NCBI RefSeq assembly: GCF_900176335.1
Contig: NZ_FWXW01000005.1
Span: 1 to 64,000, forward strand
From: Papillibacter cinnamivorans DSM 12816
GTDB taxonomy: Bacteria; Bacillota; Clostridia; Oscillospirales; Oscillospiraceae
Reading direction: 5' to 3'
DNA: 64,000 nucleotides
In this document: positions 44,363 to 53,259 of the stretch, piece after piece
Layout of the letters: every line of letters starts with the position of its first letter
Position numbering within the stretch: the first letter of the stretch is position 1
Position numbers and translations under genes: made by a program
Notes under the pieces: generated by a model
The model's database searches: none
Told to the model about the DNA's origin: nothing
Seen by the model: only the letters and a program-made list of their open reading frames with translations

Positions 44363-44686
44363 TCATGGGACAGTATCCTTTATGTCCCTGTAATGGATAA
44401 TCAGCTCCGCTCTTGAATTGACGCCCAGCTTCTTATAAATACCCGTCATGTGCGTATTCGCCGTTGAGTATTTGACGGACAGCTGTTTTGCGCATTCCTT
44501 CAGGGTATATCCCTCCAGCAGCAGCAAAAATAGGTCGTGCTCCCGGGGGGTCAGGGACGCGGCATTCGTCTGTTTCTCCTGGAGAGTCTGTCCTTCCTTT
44601 TTTTCAGTATTCTGCTTTTGGGGCAGGTAACGTCCTTCGTTATACTCAGACGACCAAATCCGTTTCAGCCTGTCAAGAAGCGCCAT
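44363..44686 (-). CDS. small stand-alone LuxR-type regulator
   Basis: A 107-residue protein, mostly one LuxR helix-turn-helix (SLTPREHDLFLLLLEGYTLK, KYSTANTHMTGIYKKLGV). It lacks any receiver or sensor domain. Its DNA-binding part closely resembles the C terminus of the membrane LuxR protein at 45042, so the two are probably paralogues acting in one circuit. ATG follows GGAGCGGGA. Confidence 0.88.
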   Translation of the reverse strand: MALLDRLKRIWSSEYNEGRYLPQKQNTEKKEGQTLQEKQTNAASLTPREHDLFLLLLEGYTLKECAKQLSVKYSTANTHMTGIYKKLGVNSRAELIIHYRDIKDTVP

Positions 44687-44795
44687 TTTATTCCCGCTCC
44701 TCCCTTTGCGGCGGAGCCGCGTCTTCTCCGTCCGAAATCAGGATGACGCCATGCGGTGGTTTTGTCTATTCATTAGTTCGCATGAAATGAAAAAA

Positions 44796-44826
44796 GAACG
44801 CCTCATTAGAACGAATGAGGAGTTCT
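44796..44826 (-). terminator. terminator of the membrane LuxR transcript
   Basis: On the minus strand GAAC-T-CCTCATT pairs with AATGAGG-C-GTTC and is followed by TTTTTT. It lies after repeat B2 in the direction of the membrane LuxR gene. Confidence 0.75.
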
Positions 44827-44828
44827 GA

Positions 44829-45030
44829 GGCCGTCGAAAAACCCTGTTTTCCGACGGCTACGGGGGAAGGCCCGCGCCTTCGCGAAGGCGCGAAAAGTAT
44901 GCCTTGCGGAAAGTGAATTTCCGCAAGGCATTTGGATTTCATCTTTTGGGGATTTCGGTCACGGAGCCGGGCGCAAAATCCAAAAAAGCTTTTCGCCGCT
45001 GGCGAAAAGGACGATGGGACTTTTTCGACA
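44829..45030 (+). repeat. five-hairpin repeat, copy B2
   Basis: Second copy of the 10924 element with the same five hairpins in order: CCGTCG/CGACGG, GCGCCTTCGCGAAGGCGC, GCCTTGCGGAAA/TTTCCGCAAGGC, TTTTGGGGATTT with AAATCC, and TTTTCGCC/GGCGAAAA. The element ends TTTTTCGAC, complementary to its opening GTCGAAAAA, so the whole copy could close on itself. It sits between the two LuxR genes. Confidence 0.8.
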
Positions 45031-45041
45031 AGCAAAGAACA

Positions 45042-46481
45042 CTATTTCGCGGCATACTCCCTGAACAGGAGCAGCAATTCCGTTCTGCTGTTGATTCCCA
45101 GCTTCCGATATGCCGAGGTGCAGTAGGTGTTTACCGTGGAATACGCGATGGAGAGGATCCCGGATACCTGACGCATGGTGTATCCCTGCAGCAAGAGGCC
45201 GCAGACCTCCGTTTCCCGTTTGCTCAGACCGTATTTTCGGAAGGGATCTTCCTGCCCGATGTCCGTATGATGAGAATCCTTTCCCCAGTCGTTTTCATAC
45301 TCCGCGCCCGCAATGACCGGCGAGGTCAGCATGAAAAAGATCATTACCGCCGCAGAAACGACGGAGGCGGTCATGAAAATCCCGAAAGAACCGGAAGTTC
45401 CTATCCAGGAACCCACCGCCACGCCGGATATGCCGCCGCATGCTCCGATAAAAAGAATCGACATGCGAAGATACCGCATGCTGTCGTATTTTTTACCGAC
45501 TACTCCTATGATGTAATACATATTGATCATGCCCACCGTGCTTCCAATCCCCAGGAGAACAGCGAAGGAAACGGCAAACCCGGGAACCTGAGGCGCAAAA
45601 GCATTGCATAAAATGCCCATGGCCACGGTGGAAAAAGTAATGTTTCCAAGCCAGACAAAAGCTTTTCCAACAAATGCGTAAACCAGAATAAAAACAGCAC
45701 CGCCTACGAGGCCTCCGGCATAGTACCAAATTAAAAGGGGCATCGGGGAGCCTGCGGCCGCGACATCCAGGATCCCCTTTCCCGCTCCTTTGCATAATAT
45801 CGCAATGGCACAGTTAAATAAAACGGTGAGATAGATCCTACGATGAAATTGCGGTACAGGGGGTTGTATCTCCTTTTTCTCGCCGGCGGCATCCGGTTTG
45901 CGCAAAAAAAGAATCGTAAACAAAGATGCCCCAAGAATGCCGAAGGAAACGACGCATTCCAATACAAACCGCCGTCCGGAACCCGCATTTAGTTCCAGAA
46001 GCAGTGAAACCAGCTGAATAAGGGCGTTGCTGACCACCACGGCGCAGAGCTTTTCGGTATTATTCAGCGTAAAAACGAAGGGCATCAGAAGTCCTATATT
46101 GACACAGCCAACCGCGACGGAACTGATCACCGCGGCAGCCAGCCGGATATCTCCGTCCGGAGCCAGAAAAAAGACGGCCATACCGGCCGCTATCGCAGCC
46201 GCTCCGACGCGGGTGGTTATGACGAACTGTTCCTTCCGGATAAAGAATACAAAGACGGCGGAAGAAATCAGGTTAACGAGATGCATCAACCCCCTCAGCT
46301 GCACGGTAAAAGCGGTGTCGGCGGCGGGCGACGCCGTCCACCATGTCGCGAAGGCCACGACCCATGTATAATACAGAATCCATGCGATGATATACGGCGC
46401 GTTTTGTCTCCGGAGGCTTGCGATATTGACAACATTGCCGCCCCAACCAGGTTCCTCCGCCTTTTTCCCATCCCGCTGCAT
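45042..46481 (-). CDS. membrane-bound LuxR regulator with MFS-like sensor
   Basis: About 479 residues. The first ~390 residues form roughly 12 hydrophobic helices in an MFS-like arrangement; the last ~65 form a LuxR helix-turn-helix (GLSKRETEVCGLLLQGYTMR, AYSTVNTYCTSAYRKLGI). One-component regulators with this layout are abundant in gut Actinobacteria and occur in Clostridia; the membrane part presumably senses a small molecule. ATG 46481 follows AGAGG; an earlier in-frame ATG at 46532 is possible. Confidence 0.85.
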   Translation of the reverse strand: MQRDGKKAEEPGWGGNVVNIASLRRQNAPYIIAWILYYTWVVAFATWWTASPAADTAFTVQLRGLMHLVNLISSAVFVFFIRKEQFVITTRVGAAAIAAGMAVFFLAPDGDIRLAAAVISSVAVGCVNIGLLMPFVFTLNNTEKLCAVVVSNALIQLVSLLLELNAGSGRRFVLECVVSFGILGASLFTILFLRKPDAAGEKKEIQPPVPQFHRRIYLTVLFNCAIAILCKGAGKGILDVAAAGSPMPLLIWYYAGGLVGGAVFILVYAFVGKAFVWLGNITFSTVAMGILCNAFAPQVPGFAVSFAVLLGIGSTVGMINMYYIIGVVGKKYDSMRYLRMSILFIGACGGISGVAVGSWIGTSGSFGIFMTASVVSAAVMIFFMLTSPVIAGAEYENDWGKDSHHTDIGQEDPFRKYGLSKRETEVCGLLLQGYTMRQVSGILSIAYSTVNTYCTSAYRKLGINSRTELLLLFREYAAK

Positions 46482-46615
46482 GCAAAAACCTCTGACAGAT
46501 GTATTTGCCGTCTGCCGGAAAACCGGAACCATCTGTGCAGACGCCGTGTATCATATTACCACATGCCGGATGCCGCGTCATCTCAAATTTCTTTCATTCC
46601 GGTACAGCTGAAATA

Positions 46616-46650
46616 AAACGGGAACGGCTGTTTGCCGTTCCCGTTTCATT
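46616..46650. terminator. bidirectional terminator hairpin
   Basis: AAACGGGAACGGC pairs with GCCGTTCCCGTTT around TGTTT. It ends the secreted coiled-coil protein gene. Confidence 0.88.
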
Positions 46651-46667
46651 TCAGCATTTTAATTTTC

Positions 46668-47234
46668 TTATTCCACGACATCCAGGATCTGCTGAAGCAG
46701 GCTGCTTATCTCCTCTTTAATGGCAATCCGGTTTTCCTGCACCGCCATAATGGCCTCCAGATCCGAGGACATGGCGTCGTAATCCTGGTTCAGGCGGTCT
46801 GCCCGGAAATTGAGCATGAGCTCGTGAACTTCGCCCTGGGTGGCCGACAGCAGGTCGTACTGTTCCTGCAGCTGCGTCTGAAGTTCCGTCAGCTGTAAAA
46901 GCTGCTCCTGGGTCAGATCCCGTTCCCCATCCTTGATCTCCTGGATGCACTGCCGGCACTCCAGGCGGAGGCTGTAGTTTTCCGTGTTCATCAGCCGGAT
47001 CTGAAGATTGTTTTGTCTTGCCTGAAGAGCCTGACCTCTCACACGAACCTGCCCTTCCGACGCGCCGGAGCGTACCGCCGCCCCATATTCTGAACTCTGC
47101 CCGTTTTCGGTATTCTGTCCGCTTTCGGTGTTCTGTCCGCCTGTGGTGGTCTGTCCGTTCCCACCTACAGCCGCGGCAGGGATGGCCAGGACCAGGGCAA
47201 GGATACAGACCACCGCCGCTATCTTCTTTTTCAT
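46668..47234 (-). CDS. secreted helical protein with an LTxxQ motif
   Basis: About 188 residues. A signal peptide (AAVVCILALVLAIPAAAVGG) is followed by a Gln/Asn/Gly-rich stretch and then ~120 residues of coiled-coil helix (DLTQEQLLQLTELQTQLQEQ, VQENRIAIKEEISSLLQQIL). The LTxxQ motif is reminiscent of Spy/CpxP periplasmic proteins, though similarity is only at motif level. It lies 16 bp after the small lipoprotein gene, in one transcript, divergent from a two-component system. ATG follows GGAGG. Confidence 0.8.
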   Translation of the reverse strand: MKKKIAAVVCILALVLAIPAAAVGGNGQTTTGGQNTESGQNTENGQSSEYGAAVRSGASEGQVRVRGQALQARQNNLQIRLMNTENYSLRLECRQCIQEIKDGERDLTQEQLLQLTELQTQLQEQYDLLSATQGEVHELMLNFRADRLNQDYDAMSSDLEAIMAVQENRIAIKEEISSLLQQILDVVE

Positions 47235-47250
47235 GTTTTGCCTCCTTCGG

Positions 47251-47616
47251 TCAATCCACATTCAACTCATCGTCCGAGACCTCGTCCAGCTCGGAATACA
47301 GCTGATCCAGCTGGTCCAGCTGATCCAGAATCCCGTCGAGCACCTGGGTCTCCTCTTTGTCTTCCGCCCCGGCGGAAGAGCCGGTATCGCCGCCCGGCGT
47401 TTCGGTGGCCGCCGCCCCGCCGGAAATATCCGCCGAGGGCGCCGCGGAGGGGTCCCCCGTTTTGTCCGGCTCCACTGCAGCGGTACCTGTCGAACCGGCG
47501 GGGGCCGCCGTCGGCGCGGAAGTGACGGAGGGCACGGAAGCCGCCGATTTCGCATTCGCGCAGCCCGCCATAAAAGCGAGCATCAAAGCGCATAAGATGA
47601 TAAGCCGTATTTTCAA
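47251..47616 (-). CDS. small acidic lipoprotein
   Basis: A 121-residue lipoprotein. The signal peptide ends in the lipobox FMAGC, followed by an Ala/Ser/Thr/Pro-rich linker and an acidic helical tail with the repeat LDQLDQLDQLYSELDE. No known domain. First gene of the two-gene unit with the LTxxQ protein, transcribed from 47658. Confidence 0.78.
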   Translation of the reverse strand: MKIRLIILCALMLAFMAGCANAKSAASVPSVTSAPTAAPAGSTGTAAVEPDKTGDPSAAPSADISGGAAATETPGGDTGSSAGAEDKEETQVLDGILDQLDQLDQLYSELDEVSDDELNVD

Positions 47617-47657
47617 TCCGCATCCCTCCGCAGTTCATCTGCAAGCCTTGCAATTTC

Positions 47658-47686
47658 ATTGTAGTGAAAAATATCCGTGAAAACAA
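47658..47686 (-). promoter_or_regulatory. promoter of the lipoprotein/helical protein operon
   Basis: On the minus strand TTGTTT (47681-47686), 17-bp spacer, TACAAT (47658-47663). Start near 47651. It faces away from the response regulator gene in the shared 228-bp gap. Confidence 0.6.
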
Positions 47687-47844
47687 CCTGCAAACTGTGG
47701 CAAAACTGCGGCAGATGTTTCTTTTGACCGACAATTGTGATACGATTTCCCCAGAATCCACAAAATACGGGAGACTCCGGGAATCCGGCGCGAAACGGTC
47801 CGTACGAAGGAAAAGCTGACCGCCACGGGGGGGGGGAGAAGCCT

Positions 47845-48534
47845 ATGGAAAAGCTCATTTATATCGCGGACGACGACAAGAACATCCGGGAGCTCATCGC
47901 CCGGTTCCTGCGCAGCGAGGGCTTTGGCGCGGAGGTCTTCGAAACCGGCGACCTGCTGCTGGAGGTGTTTGTAAGCCGGCCGTCGGACATGGTGATCCTG
48001 GATATCATGATGCCCGGGACGGACGGGCTGACCCTGTGCGCCAGGCTCCGGGAAAAAAGCCCCGTGCCCATCATCATCGTCTCCGCCCGGGACAGCGAGC
48101 TGGACCGGATCAGCGGCATCTCTTTGGGGGGCGACGACTATCTGGTCAAGCCTTTTTCTCCCATGGAGCTGGTGGCCAGGGTCAAGGCCATCTTCCGCCG
48201 GGCAAACCTCAGCCGCGGAGACGAGGAGGCCGGGGAACTGCGCTGCGGGGCCCTTCGGATCTCTTTGCCGGAGCGCCAGGCCTATCTGGAAGATGAAAAG
48301 CTGGAACTGACACCCACGGAGTTTTCCCTGATTTCCTATCTCATGGAGCATTGCGGACGGGCGGTGTCCCGTGAGGAGCTTTTAAAATCCGTCTGGCGCT
48401 TTGAAACCGAGGTGGACACCAGGGCCACGGACGACGTGGTCAAGCGCCTCCGGAAAAAGCTGAAGGACAGCGGAGTGCGCATCTCCTCTGTCTGGGGCTA
48501 CGGCTTCAAGCTGGAGACAGGAGAGCCGTCCTGA
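47845..48534 (+). CDS. OmpR-family response regulator
   Basis: A 229-residue regulator. The receiver has the acidic pair in IADDDKN, the phosphoryl Asp in DMVILDIMMPG (~51), Thr/Ser in IIVSARDS and Lys in YLVKPFSP. The C-terminal winged helix ends RATDDVVKRLRKKL and SVWGYGFKL. ATG 47845 follows a G-run/GAGAAG ribosome site. The cognate kinase gene starts 44 bp downstream. Divergent secreted proteins are plausible targets. Confidence 0.94.
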   Translation: MEKLIYIADDDKNIRELIARFLRSEGFGAEVFETGDLLLEVFVSRPSDMVILDIMMPGTDGLTLCARLREKSPVPIIIVSARDSELDRISGISLGGDDYLVKPFSPMELVARVKAIFRRANLSRGDEEAGELRCGALRISLPERQAYLEDEKLELTPTEFSLISYLMEHCGRAVSREELLKSVWRFETEVDTRATDDVVKRLRKKLKDSGVRISSVWGYGFKLETGEPS

Positions 48535-48578
48535 AATTGCCGCCGAAGCCGCCATGGGTTTCGGAAACGGAGGAGACA

Positions 48579-49973
48579 ATGAAAACTATCCGGAGGAAAT
48601 ATCTCTCCCTTTTCGTAGCCGAGACGCTCCTTGTGATGCTCGTCGTTCTGGTGCTGTTCAACGCCGCCATGTACGTCTATCTGGACAGGAGCGCCCGGAA
48701 GGAACTGAAGGCCGCCTTTTCCACCATGCAGGTGCTGGTAGAGCGGCAGCTTATGATCAGCGCCTTTTCCGACGACAATACGGATTCCGCCCTCCAGGGC
48801 CTGAGCGCTGCCCTGACCGCCTCCCGGCTTTCCGGAAGCATCAAGTTTTTTATTTTCGACGAATCCTTCCAGGTGCTCTTTCCCAGGCAGACCTCCGGCA
48901 CCCTTCTCACCGAAACCCTTCTTGAAGACATCCGGGGCGCGGATTTCGACGCCAAGGCCGGGGAGGTCATCCGAGCCGGAAACACCACCTATTTCTCCGG
49001 AATCCCCTTCGAGGAGCTTGCCGGAATCAAGCTCTACATCGTATTCGCGGCCGATCTGACGGACAGCCGGGAGATGGTTTATGCCCTCAACTGGATGCTG
49101 GCGGCCGTCATGCTGGTGGCTTTGGGGATCGGCTTTTTCTTCGCCGGCGCCGCAGCCAAAGGCATCAGCCGTCCCCTTCAGAGGGTCTGTGCCCAGGCGG
49201 AGGAGATCGGAAAGGGCAATTTCGTTCCCGTCCCCCAGGAGCAGAGCCTTCGGGAAATCGCAAGCCTCTGTAAAAGCATGGACGAAATGTCCGCCCGCCT
49301 GCGGGCTTCGGACCAGGCCCAGAGACTCTTCCTGCAGAACGCCTCCCACGAGCTGCGCACCCCCCTCATGTCCATCCAGGGCTATGCCGAGGCCATCGAG
49401 GCCGACTTGGGCGACGACCCCAAGGAAGCGGCCCATATCATCCGCGCCGAGAGCATCCGCCTAAACGCCCTGGTGGGAGAGCTGCTCACCCTGTCCCGGA
49501 TGGAAAACTCCTTCGACTGCAAACCGGAAGCTCTGGATCTCGCCGAGCTTCTTTCCGAGTACGCCTACCGGCTGGAGGGCCTAGCCATCAAGGAGAAAAA
49601 GCGTCTTATCTTCGAAACCGGCGTCGGGAGCGTCCCCGTCACGGCGGACGAGCGGCTCTTGTGGCAGATGATCGGGAATCCCGCGTCCAACTGCCTTCGC
49701 TACGCCGAATCGGAGGTGGAAATAACGCTTTCCCTGGAAGACGGCACGGCCGTCATTCATATCCGGGACGATGGGCCCGGCTTTTCGGAAGCGGACCTTC
49801 CCCACGTGTTCGACCGGTTCTACAAGGGCAAGGGCGGCAACTTCGGGCTGGGGCTTTCCATCGCCAAAAAAGCAGCCGAACTTTCGGGCGCAGAGCTTTC
49901 GGCTTCCAACGGGCCGAAGGGCGCTGTCTTTGAAATCCGGATCAAAACCGATGCAAAGGCTAGGGTATCGTAA
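48579..49973 (+). CDS. sensor histidine kinase
   Basis: A 464-residue membrane kinase. Two helices (LFVAETLLVMLVVLVLFNAA and MLAAVMLVALGIGFFFAGAA) flank a ~140-residue extracellular sensor domain. A HAMP region follows, then the H-box NASHELRTPLMSIQGY, N-box IGNPASNCLRYA, G1 RDDGPGF and G2 GLGLSIAKK. ATG follows GGAGGAGA. It pairs with the adjacent OmpR-type regulator; the signal is unknown. Confidence 0.94.
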   Translation: MKTIRRKYLSLFVAETLLVMLVVLVLFNAAMYVYLDRSARKELKAAFSTMQVLVERQLMISAFSDDNTDSALQGLSAALTASRLSGSIKFFIFDESFQVLFPRQTSGTLLTETLLEDIRGADFDAKAGEVIRAGNTTYFSGIPFEELAGIKLYIVFAADLTDSREMVYALNWMLAAVMLVALGIGFFFAGAAAKGISRPLQRVCAQAEEIGKGNFVPVPQEQSLREIASLCKSMDEMSARLRASDQAQRLFLQNASHELRTPLMSIQGYAEAIEADLGDDPKEAAHIIRAESIRLNALVGELLTLSRMENSFDCKPEALDLAELLSEYAYRLEGLAIKEKKRLIFETGVGSVPVTADERLLWQMIGNPASNCLRYAESEVEITLSLEDGTAVIHIRDDGPGFSEADLPHVFDRFYKGKGGNFGLGLSIAKKAAELSGAELSASNGPKGAVFEIRIKTDAKARVS

Positions 49974-50053
49974 GAATCCCTGTAAATTGCCGGCAGATTC
50001 TCAGCTCATCAGCGAAAAACCAGAGGATGAACTGCACATACCGTTTTCTATCG

Positions 50054-50096
50054 GGTATGGACGGGAGCGAGCTCCCGTCCATACCTTTATTTTCGG
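50054..50096 (+). terminator. terminator of the two-component operon
   Basis: GGTATGGACGGGAGC pairs with GCTCCCGTCCATACC around GA, then TTTATTTT: a 15-bp perfect stem. Confidence 0.9.
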
Positions 50097-50267
50097 CTTC
50101 CATCATTTGTGCATATTGACGAATTTTTAAGGTCCATTCCATCGCAGGAAACAAATAAGCAACGGGTGCCGCGAGCACAAATCACACTTCTGAAGATATG
50201 AATCCCTTGGATATTCCAAATATGAATAGGTCTATCCATATCCGATATGATCTCTCGGGCAAATAAT

Positions 50268-50285
50268 ATGTTAAAATATTAACAA
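50268..50285 (+). promoter_or_regulatory. Rex-like redox operator
   Basis: ATGTTAAAATATTAACAA differs from the clostridial Rex consensus TTGTTAANNNNTTAACAA at one base. It stands 68 bp upstream of the hydrogenase operon. Rex dissociates when NADH/NAD+ is high, so the operon would be induced under reducing overload. A TATGAT -10-like box at 50246 lies just upstream, but a clear -35 was not found. Confidence 0.72.
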
Positions 50286-50352
50286 ACAGAATACCCGAGT
50301 ACATAAATTATAACCAAAGATCCAATCAAGAACGCGGACGGGAGGAGATACC

Positions 50353-52044
50353 ATGACAGAATGCCTTCGCACCATGGAATCCAACTGCAAAAACTGCTAC
50401 AAGTGCATCCGGAACTGCCCGGTGAAATCCATCGCCTTTGCCGACAATCAGGCGAAAATCCTTTCCGAGGACTGCATCCTGTGCGGGCACTGCTACCTGA
50501 TCTGCCCCCAGAACGCAAAACAGATCCGCTCCGACACGGAAAGAGCCAGGGCCCTTATCGCCTCCGGCGCTCCGGTAATCGCCTGCGTGGCGCCTTCCTT
50601 CATTGCCAACTTCGGGGTAAAGAGCATCGGCGCCATGGACAAAGCGCTCAGAAAGCTGGGCTTTGCCTCCGCGGAGGACACGGCTATGGGAGCCACCGCG
50701 GTGAAGCGGCAGTATGAAGACATGCTCCGTAAAAAAGAGCATCCGGTGCTCATTTCCTCCTGCTGCCCCAGCGTGAACAAGCTCATCCGCCGCTACTACC
50801 CGGAGGCGCTCCAATACCTGGCTCCCGTCCTGTCCCCCATGCAGGCCCACAGCGTCCTCGTCAAGGAGCGCATCCCCGGCGCGAAGACGGTTTTTATCGG
50901 CCCCTGCATCTCCAAGAAGGCCGAAGCCGACGAAAGCGACGGGCGTGTGGACTGCGTTTTGACCTTTGAGGAGCTGGCAAAGTGGCTGGAAGAGGAGTCG
51001 ATTGTCCTGGAAGAGCCGGAGGAGAGCGGAGCGCCCGGCGCCGGAGGAGGCCGCGGGAACTTTTTCCCCGCTCCCGGCGGGATCATCCGCTCCATGCACA
51101 CGGAGAAGACCGGATACGACTACATCTCGGTGGACGGGGTGGAAAACTGCATGGAGGCCCTCCGGGAGATCATCCGCGGCGGTCTGCGGCAGTGCTTTGT
51201 GGAGATGTCGGCCTGCCAGGGCGGCTGCATCGGAGGTCCCGTTATGAACCCCGAACGCAGGGCCGGCAGGATCGCGGGGACTCTCCGGGTAGGGAAATAC
51301 GCCCGGGAGACGGAGCTTCCCGTACGCTCCATGTCCCGGGAAGAGCTTTCGACGTCCTATTCCTTCCTGGGGGACGACCATCCCGTGCTTCCGGGGGAGA
51401 CCGAAATCCGGCGGGTACTGGCCCGGATGGGAAAAGCCAGCCCCGAGCAGGAACTCAACTGCGGAAGCTGCGGCTACGATACCTGCCGGGAAAAGGCGAT
51501 CGCCGTCTGTCTGGGAAAGGCGGACCTCAATATGTGCCTTCCGTACCTGAAGGAAAAGGCGGAGTCCTTCTCCGAAAAGATCGTGAGCAACACGCCCAAC
51601 GCCATTTTGGTGATGGACGAGGAACTGAACATCCAGCTGGTGAACGCGACGGCCTGCCAGCTTTTCGGCCTGAAGAGCCCCATGGAAATCCGGGGCGCAC
51701 CGGTGGTGCGGCTGCTGGACCCGGTGGATTATCTTGCGGTGACCCGGGCGCGGAAGAACATTTATGACCGGAAGCGGTATCTGGACCGGTACGACCGGTA
51801 CGTGGAGGAAACCATCATCTTCGACAGGGACTATCACATCCTCATTTCCTTCCTGCGGGATGTCACCGACCAGGAGAAAAACCGCACGGAGAAGGAAGAG
51901 CGTGGGCGCGAGGCGGTGGAGATCACCGACAAGGTGATCGAAAAACAGATGCGCGTGGTTCAGGAGATCGCCTCTCTGCTGGGGGAGACCACGGCGGAGA
52001 CCCAGGTGGCCCTGACCCGACTGAAAGGAACGCTGTCAAAATGA
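50353..52044 (+). CDS. hydS: sensory [FeFe] hydrogenase HydS with PAS domain
   Basis: A 563-residue protein. Two N-terminal [4Fe-4S] motifs (CKNCYKCIRNCP and CILCGHCYLICP) precede a hydrogenase-like domain with altered H-cluster loops: SSCCPSV, GPCISKKAEA and SACQGGCIGGP. A further Fe-S motif CGSCGYDTC and a C-terminal PAS domain (ILVMDEELNIQLVNATACQL) follow. This architecture matches group C sensory hydrogenases, thought to measure H2 and signal through an associated phosphatase or kinase. Its stop overlaps the SpoIIE phosphatase start (ATGA), supporting a direct pair. Confidence 0.9.
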   Translation: MTECLRTMESNCKNCYKCIRNCPVKSIAFADNQAKILSEDCILCGHCYLICPQNAKQIRSDTERARALIASGAPVIACVAPSFIANFGVKSIGAMDKALRKLGFASAEDTAMGATAVKRQYEDMLRKKEHPVLISSCCPSVNKLIRRYYPEALQYLAPVLSPMQAHSVLVKERIPGAKTVFIGPCISKKAEADESDGRVDCVLTFEELAKWLEEESIVLEEPEESGAPGAGGGRGNFFPAPGGIIRSMHTEKTGYDYISVDGVENCMEALREIIRGGLRQCFVEMSACQGGCIGGPVMNPERRAGRIAGTLRVGKYARETELPVRSMSREELSTSYSFLGDDHPVLPGETEIRRVLARMGKASPEQELNCGSCGYDTCREKAIAVCLGKADLNMCLPYLKEKAESFSEKIVSNTPNAILVMDEELNIQLVNATACQLFGLKSPMEIRGAPVVRLLDPVDYLAVTRARKNIYDRKRYLDRYDRYVEETIIFDRDYHILISFLRDVTDQEKNRTEKEERGREAVEITDKVIEKQMRVVQEIASLLGETTAETQVALTRLKGTLSK

Positions 52045-53213
52045 ACCGGATGTATGTGGATGCGGGATGGACCAGCGCAAACAAATTCGGGCAGCTCCTT
52101 TGCGGGGACCGGGTGGAGCTCCACCGCCAGGAGGACGGGGGAACGACCCTGGTGCTGGCCGACGGGCTGGGGAGCGGGGTCAAGGCGAATATCCTGGCGA
52201 CCCTCACCTCCAAAATCATCGGCACCATGATGGCCGGGGGCATGAGCGTGGAGGACTGCGTGGCCGCGATGGCCGCCACCCTTCCCATCTGCCGGGAGAG
52301 GGGCATCGCCTACTCCACCTTCACCATCCTCCATTTGGATGCCGACGGCTGTGCCCGGGTGATCGAATACGACAACCCAAAGACCATCCTTCTCCGGGAC
52401 GGAAAGAGCCTGGAGTATGAGGTCTCCAGCCGGACGATCTCCGGGAAGACGGTGACGGAAGCGGAATTCCGCCTCCGGGAGGGCGACATGTTCGTCACCA
52501 TGAGCGACGGGGCGATCTACGCGGGGGTGGGCAAGAGCCTCAACTTCGGCTGGCAGCGGGAAAACATCATGGAGTTCATCGAGGCAAACTACGAGGAGGA
52601 CTGCTCCTCCAAAATGCTCTCCTCCCTCCTGGTGGACGAATGCTCCCGGCTGTACCGGGGCGAGCCGGGGGATGACACCACCGTGGCGGCCCTGAAGCTG
52701 TGGCCGAGAAAGCAGACCAACCTCATGATCGGCCCTCCCGCCGACCCCGAGGAGGTACCCGACATGATGTCGCGGTTTTTCTCACAGGAGGGAAAACACA
52801 TCGTCTGCGGAGGGACCACCTCGATTCTGGCGTCCCAGTTTCTCGGAAAGAACATCCGCACCCGTCCGGAGTACCTGGACCCGGAGATCCCGCCCACGGC
52901 GGAGATCGACGGGGTGGACCTGGTGACGGAGGGCGTCATCACCGTCAGCCGCGTGCTGCGATACGCCAAAGAGTACCTGGAGGGGACGGCGGGTTATCCC
53001 GACTGGAGCCGCAGGCGGGACGGGGCCTCCCGCATCAGCCGCCTGCTCTTTGCCGAGGCCACCGACATCCAGTTTTTCGTGGGCCGGGCGGTGAATCCCG
53101 CCCACCAGAACCCGGATCTGCCGGTAGCCTTCCGGATCAAGATCCAACTGGTGGACGAACTGGCCGAATGCCTCAGAAAAATGGGAAAACGGGTCAAAGT
53201 CAGCTATTTTTAA
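52041..53213 (+). CDS. SpoIIE/PP2C-type serine phosphatase
   Basis: A 390-residue phosphatase-domain protein. Metal-binding motifs are LADGLGSGVKA (~36), VTMSDGAIYAGVG (~152) and GEPGDDTTVAALKL (~208). The C-terminal ~170 residues are a separate region of unknown fold. It is translationally coupled to hydS, so it is the probable output of H2 sensing, perhaps acting on an anti-sigma-factor antagonist or a metabolic protein. No partner kinase is seen in the window. Confidence 0.88.
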   Translation: MNRMYVDAGWTSANKFGQLLCGDRVELHRQEDGGTTLVLADGLGSGVKANILATLTSKIIGTMMAGGMSVEDCVAAMAATLPICRERGIAYSTFTILHLDADGCARVIEYDNPKTILLRDGKSLEYEVSSRTISGKTVTEAEFRLREGDMFVTMSDGAIYAGVGKSLNFGWQRENIMEFIEANYEEDCSSKMLSSLLVDECSRLYRGEPGDDTTVAALKLWPRKQTNLMIGPPADPEEVPDMMSRFFSQEGKHIVCGGTTSILASQFLGKNIRTRPEYLDPEIPPTAEIDGVDLVTEGVITVSRVLRYAKEYLEGTAGYPDWSRRRDGASRISRLLFAEATDIQFFVGRAVNPAHQNPDLPVAFRIKIQLVDELAECLRKMGKRVKVSYF

Positions 53214-53259
53214 ACCGGAGCCGCGCGGCGGCAGGAAAACAAGGAGCGGAGGAAAAGCC

